64,000 nucleotides of DNA from the NCBI GenBank assembly GCA_002255905.1, contig NKIN01000003.1, forward strand, positions 409,925-473,924, in the 5' to 3' direction. Both the position numbers and the translations under genes were made by a program. The notes below the pieces were generated by a model. The model was not told the DNA's origin. It searched no databases and saw nothing but the letters and a program-made list of their open reading frames with translations. Shown here one piece after another: positions 63,710 to 64,000 of the stretch. The stretch comes from Burkholderiales bacterium PBB1 (GTDB lineage: Bacteria; Pseudomonadota; Gammaproteobacteria; Burkholderiales; Burkholderiaceae_C). Position 1 is the stretch's first letter. Each line of letters opens with the position of its first letter.

Positions 63710-64000
63710 ATGACCGTCAGCATCCAGACCGCCGACTTCGATCTCAGCACCGAGGTCGCTGCCTTGCGCGCGGCCGATCCCGGCGTCGGCGCGGTGGCGT
63801 CGTTTGTCGGCTGTGTGCGCGACCGCAATGACGGTCTCGGGGTCAGCGCGATGGAACTGGAGCACTACCCCGGCATGACCGAGAAGTCGATCGACGCAAT
63901 GATCGACGCCGCCCGCCAGCGCTTCGACATTCGCGGTGTGCGCGTGATCCATCGGGTGGGCCGGCTGAAGCCACAGGACCAGATCGTGCTGGTGGCGGTG
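63710..64000 (+). CDS. moaE: Molybdopterin synthase large subunit, cut by the window edge
   Basis: The first 97 codons of MoaE are present: VSIQTADFDLSTEVAALRA, GAVASFVGCVRDRNDG, MELEHYPGMTEKSI and HRVGRLKPQDQIVLVAV. MoaE, with MoaD, sulfurates the precursor to molybdopterin. The catalytic lysine region lies beyond base 64000. The ATG at 63710 sits five bases after moaD. Confidence 0.94.
   Translation, partial: MTVSIQTADFDLSTEVAALRAADPGVGAVASFVGCVRDRNDGLGVSAMELEHYPGMTEKSIDAMIDAARQRFDIRGVRVIHRVGRLKPQDQIVLVAV

Noticed and set aside
1-64000. CRISPR arrays, tRNA/rRNA genes, insertion sequences or prophage
   Set aside because: No regularly spaced repeats, no cloverleaf sequence or CCA-ended stem, no transposase or phage gene was recognised by reading.

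Overview
The window is high-GC DNA from a betaproteobacterium, most likely Burkholderiales near Leptothrix, Rubrivivax, Ideonella or Methylibium. That placement rests on the gene set and order: mog-darP next to pmbA, panC-panB, scpA-DUF3460, ppsR back to back with ppsA, alaA-hom-thrC-moeA-moaD-moaE, and an ileS-lspA pair. It also rests on lineage-typical families (DUF1841, DUF3460, DUF3034, PEP-CTERM). The species is an inference. I see no rRNA or tRNA gene, no CRISPR array, no insertion sequence and no prophage. This is chromosomal backbone with a few accessory islets.

Layout. 1-0.93 kb: the SHP/DHC cytochrome c pair, the second gene running off the left edge. 1.1-3.4 kb: a cation-efflux transporter, a DUF2007 zinc-ribbon protein and a quinone oxidoreductase. 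3.4-6.8 kb: lspA and ileS. 7.2-10.9 kb: an aspartoacylase-family hydrolase, then an ABC ATPase/permease/DUF3299 operon of the type linked to zinc starvation in Pseudomonas. 10.9-13.4 kb: a diguanylate cyclase, a DUF1841 protein and a PAP2 phosphatase. 13.4-17.3 kb: panC-panB-bioB-scpA-DUF3460 on the minus strand. 17.5-20.1 kb: a CYTH-CHAD protein and UDP-glucuronate decarboxylase. 20.1-27.9 kb: metG divergent from apbC, then DUF4399, a membrane legumain-like peptidase, dcd, a zinc metallopeptidase and two small unknown genes. 27.9-30.8 kb: a lipoprotein truncated hemoglobin with a DUF3034 outer-membrane protein, then dinB. 30.8-35.3 kb: a Tat-type metallopeptidase, a YfcG-like GST, suhB, trmJ and a PEP-CTERM surface protein. 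35.3-38.9 kb: cysE, mog, darP and pmbA. 38.9-42.3 kb: a TRAP transporter in convergent halves. 42.3-48.3 kb: a TIGR01244 protein, yqeY, rpsU, a flavoprotein, and ppsR/ppsA. 48.3-50.9 kb: mobA, moaA and an NlpC/P60 peptidase. 51-57.7 kb: acuI, prpE, a LigE-type DNA ligase, phoH-like, bcp and a Mth938-like gene. 57.7-64 kb: alaA, hom, a small membrane protein, thrC, moeA, moaD and moaE (cut by the right edge).

How the genes work together. Molybdenum cofactor synthesis is spread over three loci (mog; moaA-mobA; moeA-moaD-moaE). Propionyl-CoA can be supplied by AcuI (acrylyl-CoA reduction) and PrpE (propionate activation). Threonine synthesis is an alaA-hom-X-thrC run. PpsR and PpsA form a classic kinase/target pair. 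The most unusual items are a secreted hemoglobin with an altered B10 residue beside an outer-membrane partner, a caspase-clan peptidase on a five-helix membrane anchor, an exported DNA ligase, a PEP-CTERM gene with a 19-bp palindrome just upstream, and a 21-bp perfect palindrome in the presumed metG leader. I found no convincing wholly new multi-gene system; the hemoglobin/DUF3034 pair and the DUF3299 operon are the closest candidates.
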